DNA of 64,000 nucleotides. It comes from Amyelois transitella (Eukaryota > Arthropoda > Insecta > Lepidoptera > Pyralidae). The position numbers were made by a program, and so were the translations under genes. Under the pieces are notes generated by a model. The model ran no database searches and was not told the DNA's origin. It saw only the letters and a program-made list of their open reading frames with translations. Shown piece by piece: positions 47,997 through 61,800 of the stretch (the first letter of the stretch is position 1; every line of letters starts with the position of its first letter). The stretch spans positions 10,788,001-10,852,000 of the forward strand of contig NC_083535.1 of assembly GCF_032362555.1 (NCBI RefSeq), given 5' to 3'.

Positions 47997-48899
47997 ACAT
48001 GCTTGTGACTTCTGTGTGGACGCAGTAAGTACCTATTCATATCTGACTAAAATCGATAATTGAATAAGTATTTTTTAAGCAATCTCGTGTGCTCAACCAC
48101 TCAACACGTAAAAAAAGCGGCGACATCGGTGAGTGCGGCTCTGCTAAGCCTGCGTTCACATTTAAAAAGATGGACGTAATGCCGTGTTATGTTAATGAAA
48201 ACCTCCTTACATTACCGAAAAATCAATGAGAGCCGTTGTAACCCAGCGTTTCTGAAAAAAAAGGCTTATTTTTCTAAGTACAGCCAACAGGTAAACCGCA
48301 TAGAATGCGACGAATTGCAATTTTTAAAAAAAGGAATATATTTTAGAAAGCAAAACTTATTCCAGTTTCTGACATCATCAATTCAAACATCTGATTTTTA
48401 GAAAAAAAAAGTAGATCTAGGTTTTACGCATTTGTTTATTTTTAAGATATTAGCCGACTGATTGAGGAAACTGAACTTGACCAGGGTTGTCAGTAATATT
48501 GTTATAGCTGAATATATTTTTCTTCGCACCTAATAATGTCTTCCAACTTTGATAAAAGGTTGTGACCCTGATGTTAGAATTATAAATTATAAGAAACTAG
48601 ATCAATTATTTTTGTAATCACATATAATATATTTATCAAAACTCTGCTTTTAATTATAAATTTTTGAAAAATCATTCTCCTGTGTACAACTCATATGTAA
48701 CTTCCCGGCAATAACGTTTTTAGTGCGGGTGGTTTGTAGTAGTATTCTTTTTATAAAATAAATATATTTTATAAGTACAAAGATGTCCAATATTAATTTG
48801 GGCGAAGCATATTTCTGCAGTCCATGCCATTAGAAATGAGCTTAATGTAATGTGGTTAATGTTATGTAAATATTATATACTATATATATACTAACTAAA

Positions 48900-48919
48900 A
48901 CACGCATAGACATGCGTGT
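48900..48919. repeat. 8-base-arm palindrome
   Basis: ACACGCAT-agac-ATGCGTGT, exact. Confidence 0.9.
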
Positions 48920-50211
48920 AACATTAGCGTGATAATGTGAGATTTATTAATTAAACTTCTTCAATAAAATATCTAATGTGTTTTATTAAATACCAGCTCA
49001 TTATCTACAACAAAGCATGCGAATATCCTTATCATTGCAAGGGGGTGCAGGAGACAAACAAAGAAATAATGATCTGCGATTAAAAAATGACTAGCCGTCA
49101 CAAAGGCAACCCAGAGTCATGCATACAAAGGGTAATCTGGCCAAAGTGGCCCTAAATTAAATGCAATGTGCCAGCCCTCGCCACAGGGGCGCGCACGCGC
49201 AGCCGTCCAATCAGAGTGCTTGATTTGTATCACGAACGACAATGACAGATTTAAAGATGGCACCCTGATTTTATGACTATTATTATCAAAGTGGAAGTGG
49301 TTTAGCGTAGTTTTACACACTCATACGTTAAGTAATCACGTCTCTCGAAGGCTATATGTTTGGCTTATTGATGAAATTATTATAAAGAGATTAAGAGACT
49401 GGTTGCCTTCCCTTTTCCTAAAAGGAACCCCATACTACAAAAACCTTATCCTCTATGATTATAAAAATAGTCTGTGCGGGCTTGAACTAAAAGACTGCTA
49501 TTCCCTTAGTCACCTTTAATGACATCCCTTTTCTATTCGGAAGTGCCGTAAATAACTTACATTTAAAAAGGATCAATAAAATTTGCACCAATTTTATTAT
49601 TTCTTTCTTTTTGTTAAAAGTACCTAAATTAAAACTGAGTTAACCTCGAATTATCCTAATAATTTTCGAGATATATTACAAACTACTAAAATCATAAATA
49701 ATTAAAAGATTGAAAATAATATTTTGTTTTTTTTTTATTTGTTTAAGTGTCGGCCAGATATTTAAGTACTTAAATTAAAATCAAACCCTTGAAATAAAAG
49801 TAAATTAGAACTAATTTAATTTAAAAAATGTCGTCCATGGTAAAATATAATAATAAAATGAACTAATAGTATTATATCATAAAAAAACACTCATCATCAC
49901 ATCACGCTTTGAATAGGCTTATCAATCCCAAGCTATGGGGCGGCGATTACCCCCCCTTCCAGAGAGCGACCCCTGGATACGGTGCGCGTGCGTCACTCTA
50001 TCATCAACCACCTCTGACGTAAACATCGTTCCATTTTCAAATAGGCTATTTGACAAAGTTCTAAAAACTATCTTAGGGTATTTATTTGTTTATAAGGAGC
50101 CCTACAAAAATACTTTTCTGCCTTTATTACAGCTATTTTATTAAAAAATCGAAAAAGAAAATTAAATATTCAAATATGCCGCTAAAACGCGACTTTTAGC
50201 AATATGGCGGC

Positions 50212-50225
50212 CATTGCATGCAATG
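50212..50225. repeat. 14-base perfect palindrome
   Basis: CATTGCATGCAATG, just after ATGGCGGC; about 110 bases upstream of the THAP-like relic. Confidence 0.85.
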
Positions 50226-50335
50226 ACGTAAATTTCGTGTAAATATCATACAAAGCTTGTTGGTGTTTCGAAAAGTTTTTATTTTCTCTTGTTTTATTTA
50301 ACTTGTGCCACGTCATATGTGTGAAAATTATTAAA

Positions 50336-50464
50336 ATGAGTTCCTATAAATGTTGTGCAGTGCCTCAATACACTAATACAACAATAAAATCTCCTACGAA
50401 ACTGTTTTTTTCTATGCCGATGGATTTGAATATTCGCAAGAAGTGGTTTCAGATCAGGATCTAA
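50336..50464 (+). pseudogene. THAP-like zinc finger relic
   Basis: A 42-residue frame starts MSSYKCCAVPQYTNTT and ends with KLFFSMP...RKKWFQIRI. The order Cys near the N terminus, then P..F..P, then a conserved Trp is that of a THAP domain, and MSSYKCC-type starts are familiar from lepidopteran THAP proteins linked to transposons. The second Cys-His pair and everything after the stop are lost. Single-domain similarity by eye only. Confidence 0.4.
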
Positions 50465-52404
50465 GATCAGTGGTTACCAAGATATACTTACATTGATGTT
50501 TTCACATTCCTCAGTTCGGCAGCATAGAAATCTGGATTGTTTTAGAAGAAGACGCCAACCATTATTGCGTCCACTTTTGGTAGGTTTCGACTGTCAGCCT
50601 TCCCGGAATTGGTTTCCATTATTAAATACCTATGTTATCTGAGTAATCCTGAGCGATCAAACACTTATAAAATCTTGAAAAATAATAGCGAACACTAAGG
50701 AACGGTACGATCCACAGTCTGTTTATGGATAATTGACGTCATAATAGAAATAGCCAATCACGTTCGTTTTTAGTCACGTGACAGCTGCATAAAAAACCCT
50801 AATTTTCTGAGACGGATTATGTTAAAATAATGCAATATTTTTATCTCGCGTTAATACAAATCGCTCCAAAAAAATTATATTAAGACTGATGACATAAAAG
50901 AAATGTATATTTTTAATACAGTCAAATAGCCTATTGGAACTATTTTCTAATTGTGATTATGTTTTTTAAATTGATTCTGATAATATATTTTTAATTTTTG
51001 ATTTAATAGTGAAGTGTGTAAAGTGCCAGTTTTTTTTGAGATTGTTATATAAAGGTTTGTATTAAAAAAAAAAACCTTATTTAAAGCCAGGCGAATTTAT
51101 TGTTTAGTATACATTCTTGCGAATTAATATATGTAAAATAGGTATATGTACCCATACATAAATATTATTTTGCTTACGAACACTTAGATAAAACGGCCTT
51201 TTATATATGCTTCATGCGATTGCAAAATATCTGATTGACATTGCAGAATTGTAAATGAATTTTTTGTCTTAACATTTTTTACATATATTTTTACCTGTAT
51301 AAATTCATATAAAACAGATATTTATACAAAATAAAAATATTATTATTGTACATAATTATACATAATGTTTACACAATTACTTTCCCGCGGTATCACTTAA
51401 TTATCATAATACACATTGCATCCATAATATTACTTAATACCCATAGACAAAACCTTTTATTATCTAATAAACTCATATTTAGCAACTGATTTTAAAAACT
51501 TTGGTAACTTAGGAAAAAACCAAAAGATTATTTGCATTATGTAGGTAATAACCTCATTTTAAATAGCAAGAAAGAGCCATACATCTGTTTTAATTATTTT
51601 TATATTTTTTGTTTCACAGAAGTCTGTAAAGAGTAGGTACAAACAAAATAACTCTAATCATTTGATGAAACTGAAACGAAAGGAACAACTGAAATCACTG
51701 CACATTTTTCGCTGAAATTTAACATGCAATAAGTTAATTTTATGACATGACACATATAAAAAAAAACTTAATTTTTTATCGTGATATACATCCAAAACCA
51801 TATTAATATAATGTTTAGTTCCATGAAGAACTATTCCAGGCTCAACGGCGCCTATGTGTTTTGTTTCTCGTGGTTTGTTGATGTTTAGCGATCTTTTCTA
51901 ACTATATATTTCCCAATTAATTACCAGAATATTAATAACGACGTTTTTAAACAAATACAGATCTTAACCAGCGAGTTATTCTGTGCAAAGAAGAACATCC
52001 AACTTAACCAGCAATGTGGTAGGTCTGTCAAAGGGCAACTTTGGGTATCAATACTTCATGCGGGTATTTCTTATTGTCCAAGACGTTATTTTAAACTTTG
52101 GGCTCGCTTTATAAGGGCATATTAACTATCTGCGCCGTCGCAGCCACTCAGTCTTAGCTTCCGATGACAAGTTTTTCAATTTGGATCATTGCAGCCTCTT
52201 GCCCGTCGTCGACATGCAACTCCAAAAAGTGCCGCCCTCGACAAGGTTACCTGTTTCTATTTGAATCTCAATTTCATTGTTTAGCCATATTTTATGAGAT
52301 CAAAGGGTTTTCTTTTTAATAACGAGGATAACAGTGAGCCTAATTTAGATTCAGTACCTGGGTGACCGAGCGGTGCTCAGTAAGTAGACATCAGAAAAAC
52401 TACA

Positions 52405-52668
52405 GATACATATAGTTACGTCTTTAATCCTCGCGGTTTAGACAGAGCCAACAATCTTGAAAAGACTGATAAGCCACGTTTAGCTGTTTTGCTTAATGAT
52501 AGAATTGACATTCTAATAGTGAGAGGTTGCTAGCCCATCGCCTAAAAGAAGAACCCCAAGTTTATAAGCCTATTCCTTAGTCGCCTTTTACGACATCCAT
52601 GCGAATGAGACGGAGTGGTCTTATTCTCTTTTTTATTGGTGCCAGGAACCACACGGAACAAAACCAAA
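52405..52668 (-). repeat. SINE-B, nearly full length, diverged
   Basis: Reverse-strand copy from the tail (acatatagttacgtctttaa) to the head (ggaaccacacgg). Many substitutions; no target duplication found. Confidence 0.85.
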
Positions 52669-53597
52669 AAAAAACGAAAGCGGCAGAAAAACTATATACA
52701 TATGTATAGCAATTAAATCATAAACCATCAAAGGGCTCATTTATTTGATAATAGTTATATATTTATATATATAATTAATGCAAAATGCTACAGCTGAATG
52801 TTTACTACTAAAAACAAAGTCCGCCATTGCAAGTGATTTGTTTCTTTTATAACTAAGTACTATTTTCTTGTTACTGGGTAAATTTCTATGCAATATAGCT
52901 TCCAATTAGCAGTAGTTATGAGTATAACGTTTTATAGGGGTATAGTTAAAATAGTTATACATAGTTAATGACATAGACTTTTGCCTTCATACGAGAACAC
53001 GATCCCAAACAACAAAAGCTTCTTCATTGCCTATAAATAGTTGAGACAGTACCTACCTAAATAACCACTTGGCATCCATGCAACAAATTAATATTTTAAC
53101 AATATCCAACGATTTGGTGATAAGTTTTTAGTACCTTTGTAATTCCCGTTCCCTAGCGTTAAATTAATGTTAACGAGAATTGCCAATTTATTATCCTAAA
53201 TTAATTTGGTTACTTGTCAACTCGATAAGTCCACCACATTAATGGTCTCGCGACACGCCTGTTGAAAGTTAATTTTGCTATGCGAATGTTATCGAATTTT
53301 AATCACACAGATTCTCGTCAAATACATTTCTGACGGATCAGCGAGTAAGTTTGTTCCATTTTCCATTTTACTAGTAGGTAGATAGATGTATTAATTCAAT
53401 TAAATAAATAGATTTTCACGAGACAAATTACGAGTAGATATACAAAAGTACAGGTAATGGTCAAAGGCATACCCCGAGCTCCTCTCCAGAGAGGTGAGGA
53501 TGCTGTCAGGACTAAAGCCAGGAGGAAGAAAAATACAAGTAATAGTTAGTTGTTACTTGTATTAGGTTTAGGGTATTTAAATGATACTATATTTATT

Positions 53598-53800
53598 ATA
53601 GACGAACGTATCTTGATCAAATTAAGGACGTCCTGGTAAAGGGTCAGGTCAAAAGTACCCGAAACCGCCGAGCTTGCATGAAGAGAGTTATGAATGTGGA
53701 TGAAGCGAAGGAAATATGCAGAGATCGTGGCAAGTGGAAAGAGGTAGTCTCTGCCTACCCCTCCGGGAAAGAGGCATGATTTTATGTATGTATGTATATT
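53598..53800 (+). repeat. LINE 3' fragment
   Basis: Forward copy: frame RTYLDQIKDVLVKGQVKST, then RRACMKRVMNVDEAKEICRD, then the stop and a TATG tail. Very similar to the 46 kb LINE end, so fairly young. Confidence 0.85.
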
Positions 53801-55895
53801 TATTATATTATACTAATCGTCGATGATACTGATAATACCTACTGATGATGATGATAATACTCATAGTGTAAATGCTGACGTCAGTTTGGTTGGTTATTTA
53901 CATTTAAACCACTGAACCAATGTTCATGAAATTTCGTATATATATATTGTAGGGTACGGAAAACATAAAACATAAAGTACTACGAACAATGCTACTAAGA
54001 AATTGTTCAAAAATTAGTTGCAGAAGACTCCTTATAAACAAAATCTTTATGGCACGCGGCAACGCACTTTCCTTACGATAAAAAAATTACAACAAACTTT
54101 AAAAATATCAACGTGAACTCTATCATTGTGATATTTTGATTGATATTCACAAAATGTGACTATTACAATTTCTAAACTATAATAATAACAAATCTACCTA
54201 ATTAAAATAAATTGGGTAAAATTCCTAAACTACAAACTAAATTGATTAAAATATCTAATTGGAGTTAGGTAAAATCATTTATTTGGTTGTAGACAATGTA
54301 TGTGTGTCAGATGCGATACACTCAATTGGATTTATTTTACGAAAACCGAAATTATCAACTTTACACAATTTTCCAGGTGAAAGGAGATCAAAAGTGTTTC
54401 AGTAATTTTAAAGATATTTACGACAAATGACTACTTTTTACCCATTAGATTAACTTAGCGAATTAATTTATGAGACAAAATGGTAAAAAAACATGACAAG
54501 TGCACAAAAATTTGAGAGCTTAAGTTGAACATAATGATGTTAAGACAAAAGGTGAAGTAGTTGCTTAAATGCAAAAATAATGAAAGTTAAGTATCAAAAC
54601 AAGCAAACATTGTTTATTGTTCCAACAGCTGCTAAAGTCAATACAAAGCACAACATACCGCTAGGTAGGATTTGCTAAATGCTCCAAATAAAAAAATTGC
54701 TTTATGCCGTTCCAACTCAACTGCAAGAAGCTACCGACTTTCCGATTCCATTATTGAAATCTTTTGTTGCAAACCCTCCGATGCGTACCGGGTCCATTCG
54801 GCCCCAGCCTCTTTATCTGCCCCATTGTCCCATTACCGAGATTATCCCATCCTAAAATCCTAATTACCTGTTTTGTAAAAATAAAAAAATATGCAATCCC
54901 TTTTACAAGTAACCGACAGACAAACAAATATTGAGAAATTGCTACTGTAAGTTTTTGAGATTTTCGCCCGAATTGACGTAATAATACTTATTATTTTCTC
55001 AGAAGGCGAGTATTTAACTGGGTTCAGTGGTCATTGGATAGTATTGTCATATGGGGTCTTTTTTCTTCAATTGTTATGTTTCAAATACCTAAATATATAA
55101 CTTATAGTTAATCACCAAAATACCACACGAAAACAACAATTTATAAATATTTTACACAACATCTCACGATGTAGGTTATACAAACAAAATATACCTAAAT
55201 ATTTTTTGATTTCGCATAGCTTATGTTAGTATTTATATATTAACGTATGCGTCGTTGATTTAATAATCGTGTTATGGTTACTTGTATATTTTAATTGTAT
55301 TTTGGAATGATATTTATCGCTTAATTCATTTTTATTTATTTAGAAATCGATAAGAATTACACGAAATGACATGCCAACTTAGCTGAGTAATAGCATTAAG
55401 AATCCGTGTTCAATCTTTGTTAACTGAGGAAATAAACGATACATTTTTTTAATAACACGAAACTTAAATTAATTCTAAATTCACACGAAAACAACAGTTA
55501 TTGTTGCTTTTATATTTAAAATCAATAATGCCGTAACCGATGAATGGCACTTAATGCAATAGTCGTTTAGTTTTAAATGTAACAGAACAATAGTCGTTAC
55601 GCGCAAAATTTCTAGAGCTCTTGCCTTTGTGCGAAAAAGATGTCAGGTTGGACCATAACTGCATTTTGCTGCTTACATTTGTTGCGATTGCTTTTTATCG
55701 ATTCTTTTCTTTCTTTTTCTTATATTTGAAGGGCTCTTAAAAACCGCGAACATGGAACACTTGAGATGGTCTCACGGTTATTTTGTGTGAAATAAAATGC
55801 CATTTTACAGGTATTTCATTATTGCGACGAACTGGCCACTTGATTTGTTTCGTTTATTGTTGCAGAAATCATGAAAAAGTAACGCTTCAAATAAC

Positions 55896-58800
55896 ATGGA
55901 AATGCAGTCACTGCCGGCTTCGTCAAGTAAGTTTCTTAATATTTGAATTAAGAATTCTTCTATTGGTTAAGATCCAAGAATAGAACTTGGGTCCTAATTT
56001 TTAAATTGTTCTTTAAATATTTTATATTATGGATGGTTTTTTTTCCTGTTTGAAATGTTGGAAAGAGGGTTTTATACGAATGGTTTATTACTATAAATGC
56101 TACCGGCTGGGGCTGGTCGCTAGTTGAATGTAAATTATAAAACTATTCATATTTTTCCAATCAATAAAACTGTTTGTTTAAAAAATAGCCTGCTTTAACA
56201 AACTATAATAACTATTATGTCAACATTTTTATTTTGTTGACCGCTATCGTATAGACCTATCAATTACTCGTTGGTGCGAGTATGAGAATTGCAATTAGTT
56301 ACCTGCAATATTAGGGTGATGTCAGTGGTTCTCATTACGAGATGACGTGGCTCACTCCCGGCTAATTTTTACTCATCCTGGTATTCCCACGGGCCTCGGA
56401 GCATCTGCTGTGTCGCTATGTGCTCTTGTTCAACTCATTTATTTCATATTTAAGTATCATTGGCAATTAATTCGCTTTGACATGACCTCTCCTTTCATTG
56501 ACTCAGTTATAACTTTTTATTTTAGCATTTTAAACAATAAGTAATGCAATGAGGAAAATATCTTATATTTTTACTTACATATTAATTACGAGAGTTATTT
56601 TTTTCTTTATAATTTATTAATATTGTAGTGATAATAGAAAATTTACTAACTAAAACAAACGATGGACGAAAAGTCTTAAAAAATTATATATTTTTATTAA
56701 AAAAAAAAACTTTTTAAATCGTAAAATAGGTTTTCGGTGAATAAAAATTTAGCGTAGCCATAAAGATACAAAAATAAGTATATTATCAAGATAAAATAGA
56801 AAATTGACGTTAGAGTCTCATTACTCAACGCGGTATAAAAAATTGGTGTGGGAAACGCATCATTGTCGAAATTGGCAGTTAAAATATCATCGGTACATCG
56901 ATTAATATGGTCGTTTGGCCCCGTCACGCGAGAGGGCCGGAGTGGCACAGGTGAGCATTCGCACGGTCAACGTGATAACATCGTCCCGGATGGATGGGAC
57001 TGCCCGCGAGGGTAATTCACGCTTAGGGTTGAGTTAAGTTTAATTTGAATTGAAAATAGAATTTAAAATCTATGATTTGTGAGTTTAATTTTTGGATTTA
57101 TAGAGAATTTTTACTTTTTTATATTGTTATAAAAAAATAAATTAAATTACACGGGTCATTTCCCGTCTGACCTCTGTGTCGCTGTTAATGAGAGAACACA
57201 AATGCTTATTATACAACTTGGTAAAAAAATGTTGCGTAATAAGGTATGTTTCATACTTATAATCAAACATTCATTCTACTTACAAATTTACGCGAACACA
57301 ATGTAAGAAGAAACAATACGTTATAAAATTTGATTTGAATTTCTTTTAACCACGACCGTAATTTGTCTAAAATTGTCAAAATACGAACTATGAATACAAA
57401 CCTCAAAGTAAAAAATACAGCATTCTGTGCAAATATTGTTTTGTGCGTTGACATCCCAATGTCAACGTTTAAACGCAGCTGCCCTTAAATAGGGATCATC
57501 AAAAATCAATTCACATTTCACACAGACGAATAACTTCGCCTTTTACGGCACAGATATCAAAACGTACGGAACCTGTCATTATCTATGGTCGCTTTATTAA
57601 AACGTAAAATTATTCCCGAGCCCCACTTCTTGGCTTTTATCCCGTATTGTCTATGGGACGGGCAGTTTTGTGAATATTTTTTTCTCGTCTTACATTCGAC
57701 ACCGCGTTTCCTGCCATGCAAGTGTATTCACGTGTACTTATTGCTTTATTTGAGATGGGATATCTTGCTGAATAGACTTGCCTTTGTGCCTTCTCGACTG
57801 ATGTTTTGGAGGTGTATTAATAAAGGTGTATTATCTTGTAAGCCGACGCGATGAACGTTCCGTGGGACCGTTTACAGCGAAAGAGCGGGACAAAAAAAAA
57901 CGGCATACATTTTTTTTATTGTTTACTTTATAATGCGAATGAGAGATTTTTTTTTATTAATTATTTAACGAAAGCATTACAGGGTTGAAATTCAAATTAT
58001 TTAATTACTAAACTTATATAGTATTAGGAATACCTTGTCGTGTCATTACATTATTTGCACGTGGAACAAGTTATACATACTCAGCAAGGGTTTCCCATCT
58101 CTCACAATTTAGTTACCTTTGTTTATAAGCTGTTGATAACTCTTAATAAAACTGTGGTTTTATTTACTGTCGTCATAGTTAGCACGGTAGGTACTAATGT
58201 TTTTTTGAAAACGTTTTTTAAGTTACACTTTATATAGGTATTATATTTAACAATGAAAAACTGTACCGACTTAAAGTATAATTAACTATTGTCGATCAAA
58301 TAATTTTTGAAAACCTCAATCTTTCGTAATCCGTTAAACTTTCATACCTTTGATGCTATAAAAATATAACTTAAAAGGAAAACTCTATTTAAATGAAGAA
58401 ACGACCTGTTTTCTATAAGTTGATCTATTGCAATATTTTGATCCTCAATTGCAGTTGTAAAGTTCACACAATAGCTGTTCACTTGGCGGCCGCCGCCCCT
58501 GGGGGCGGAGTCCCGGAGCCCGGCCCTTGTCGTTACGCCGCAAACGTATTGTTAAGTCTGCAGACCTAGATGTTTTTTATTTTGTTGAAGCACATAATTG
58601 GTGCCATTTTGCCAGCGCATTGATTTATGAATTTGGATGATTTATGATTATATGTATGTTCTAATCGCAGTCACTTCTTTCTTGGGATGAATGGTACTTA
58701 TATATATTTGTCACTAGAGGTTGCCCGTGACTTCGTCCGCATGGAAACCCTATCAATCCCGCGGGAACTTTGGGATAAAAAGTAGCCTATGTGTTATTCT

Positions 58801-61800
58801 GGGTCTTTAACTACCCACAAACCAAATTTCATAGTAATTGGTTCAGTAGTGTTTGCGTGTGAAAGAGTAACAAAAATCCATACTGACATCCTGACATACT
58901 CACAGACTTTCGCATTTATAATATTAGTAGGAAGTAAGATTTGATATCAAATAGATCTACTCAGTCTGTGTTACCATGTTAGAGGTTTGATATCAAATAG
59001 ATCTATTCAGTCTATGTGTTGACATGTTAGTCAATGTACTATAACTCTTTACCTTCAGTGTACTCAGACAATCGTGTTAAAACTTCTCACCCCTCACCGC
59101 CTTAAGATGCATCTCCAAACTTCAAGCGAACCGCGGACAAAATGAGATCACAACAAAATGGAGATATCTAAATCTACACGAGTAAATTACCCGTTAGTTA
59201 AATTGAAACAGTTTACAACACATACATTAAAAAATAAAATCGTAGTAAATTAAACTTTCGTAGCTTCACGTAGTCTCGTAGCAAGTAGCAGTTCGTAGAT
59301 GCTCGTAGCGCCTACAATCCGTAGCAAATGTTATGGACGAGCGAATTAGAGATAATTTTCTTAAAATTTATAACTTTATTATGATGATGCGTTGAAGGAC
59401 TTGTTGACGCACCGCTGGTTAAATATATGTACACAAGAAGTATTTGTCGCGAGTGTTATTAATTTTTCCCTTCTAATCATGTACCGAAGAAAAAACGTAG
59501 TGTGTTCCAGTTGCTTTATTTCACGTGCAATTTAATCAAGGTCTTATAAACGTGCTTCTTTTTCTGAACGTGGGCTTTCAGTCTTTTTGAGACTTGTATG
59601 TATGTAATTAAAACTTACTTTGCCGTGTGGTTCCCGGCACCAATACAAAAAAAGTATAGGACCACTCCATCTCTTTCCCATGGATGTCGTAAAAGGCGAC
59701 TAAGGGAAAGGCTTACCAACTTGAAGATTCTTTTTTAGGCGATGGGCTAGCAACCTGTCACTATTTGAATCTCAATTCTATCATTAAGCCCAAATAGTTG
59801 AACGTGGCCGTTCAGTCTTTTCAAGACTGTTGGCTCTGTCTATCCCGCAAGGGATATAGACGTGACCATATGTATGTATGTATGTAAAACTTGTTTATTT
59901 CAGGCCGTATCCTGTACGACGTCCCTTGCGCGGTGTGCCGCGACCATTCCTCGGGAAAGCACTACGGAGTGTTCGCCTGCGATGGATGTGCTGGCTTCTT
60001 CAAGAGGTCCGTGAGACGAGACCGCCGGTACACCTGCAAGGCCAGGGCGCCCGGGGCCTGCCTGGTGGATAAGGCCCATAGAAACCAGTGCCGAGCTTGC
60101 AGGCTGGCGAAGTGCATCGATGCAGGAATGAATAAAGACGGTGAGCACGGCTACCATTAAGATTAATAAAATACTCTACTGTGAGGAATAGGAACATTAA
60201 TCTGATGTATGCTTCGAAGCGGGTGTGACAGTGAAAAAAGCATAGTGATAAGCCAGCTGGTCCTCTTACTGTGCAGATTGTAAAAGTTAATCAATGGAAA
60301 GACTTATAAACTTGGGATTCTTCTTTTAGGCGATGGCTTAGCGTAGCAGGCTGTCACTATTTGAATCTCGATTCCATTAGTTTTAAAGATGTGATTGAGA
60401 GCTGTGCCCGCGACTTCGTTCGAGTGGAATAGTTATTTTAGGCATCATTGAAGCCCTCAAGGGTGAATAATTTTCCCCGCTTTTTTTCACATTTTCCATT
60501 ATTACTTCGCTCCTAATGGTTGCAGCGTGATGTTATATAGCCTAAAGCCTTCCTCGATAAATGGTCTATTCAACACCAAAATAATTTTTCAATTCGAACC
60601 AGTAGTTCCTAAGATTAGCGCGTTCAAACAAACAAACAAACTCTTTAGCTTTATAATATTAGTATAGATAAATTTATTCAGATTTATGTCGTGAAATTTT
60701 TTATATTTCTGGGAAATTTCACGTGAAGTCTGTTAGATATTAGAGTGGGAATTGTCAAATAACACTTTGGCTTTGTTAACACTCCGGTTTTAAATTTTAG
60801 TAGTTAGTGATTCAAGAAATATAATTTTATAACTTTATCTTTGTTACAGCTGTGCAACACGAAAGGGGTCCAAGGAATTCGACAATAAGACGTCAGATGG
60901 CGTTGTTCCTCAAAGACCCAGCGATGCCTTGCCACGACGTAGGCTTGGCCGCTCCTCCCGTTCTAGACTTGGCTTTACCAAAACACACCTTACTGCCTCC
61001 CCCACCAATGATGTTTCACAGCCCATACTCCTTCAGCAGGATCAATCTGCCTACTTCCCCGTTAATGTCGTGTCCAATAAAGGTCCCATCCCCTCCTCCG
61101 ATAACTTCCAGTCTACTGAGCCCAACAGAACCTGAAGCCATGTGCGAGGCGGCTGCCAGGCTGTTGTTCATGAATGTCAAATGGACCAAGAATGTGCCAG
61201 CGTTCACCTCGTTGTCACTGTCCGATAGATTACTCCTATTGGAAGAATCTTGGAGAGACTTGTTCGTGATTGGCTGCGCACAATTCCTGCACCCTATGGA
61301 TTTGAAAATACTGGCCGATGGGAAAAGTTCTAGAGTTGATGTCAAAAACGTGGAAGAATTCGAGAGAGTGTTAGCAGAAGTGGCGAGGGTTCGTCCTGAT
61401 AGCAATGAATACGCGTGTCTTCGGGCACTCGTCCTGTTTAGGACTAGTTTTAGCGAAAAGTGTGGGGGAAGCAGCCCTGGGCATGGAGGGGCGGAATACA
61501 GGCGGCTTCAGGACTTGCCGGCGGTGGCAGCACTCCAAGACCACTCGAATGTGGTCCTCAATGAGGTTAGTAATTTTATGGGTTCAAGAATCCGATGAAT
61601 TGACCGTTTTAAACAATGTTAACTTGCAGGACGCTCTTAAACTTGGCCTTATACATATTTTTTTTGTAATATCCACCATGAGTATTTGAAGTTTGGAATA
61701 ATATAGTGGAGATTTAGTAAATTTTCAAAGGTGAAATGTACAAAAACATCTTCATATAAGGCTACCTTGTTTGGGAGGAATGTTATATCTGGGTAAGGCC

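Larger units (their letters stand above)
48010..55895. other. Intergenic between RERGL-like gene and tailless
   Basis: 7.9 kb without a host gene that I can recognise. It contains two small palindromes, a THAP-like relic, one reversed SINE-B and one LINE fragment, listed separately. 53.8-55.9 kb is plain AT-rich sequence and should include the tailless promoter, which could not be pinpointed. Confidence 0.6.
55927..59903 (+). other. First intron of tailless
   Basis: 4 kb intron. It contains a GC-rich block (58484-58540), a Helitron-like element (58722-58932), a two-unit tandem repeat (58940-59030), a CGTAG motif cluster (59241-59325), a SINE-B scrap (59572-59605) and a full SINE-B ending next to exon 2. 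The first 2.4 kb shows no repeat; a moderately GC-rich stretch at 56925-57010 stands out. Confidence 0.6.

Noticed and set aside
48189-48401. 70-codon frame downstream of the RERGL-like gene
   Set aside because: Low-complexity Lys/Phe/Ser composition typical of AT-rich noncoding DNA.
57585-57854. 89-codon frame in tailless intron 1
   Set aside because: Cysteine- and leucine-rich but without motif or splice support; chance frame.
58484-58540. GC-rich block as a hidden tailless exon
   Set aside because: No bounded open exon with matching phase; the 31-base exon at 55896 already joins exon 2 in the family-conserved way.
61405-61689. 94-codon frame overlapping the end of tailless exon 3
   Set aside because: Out of frame with the receptor and reads into the intron.
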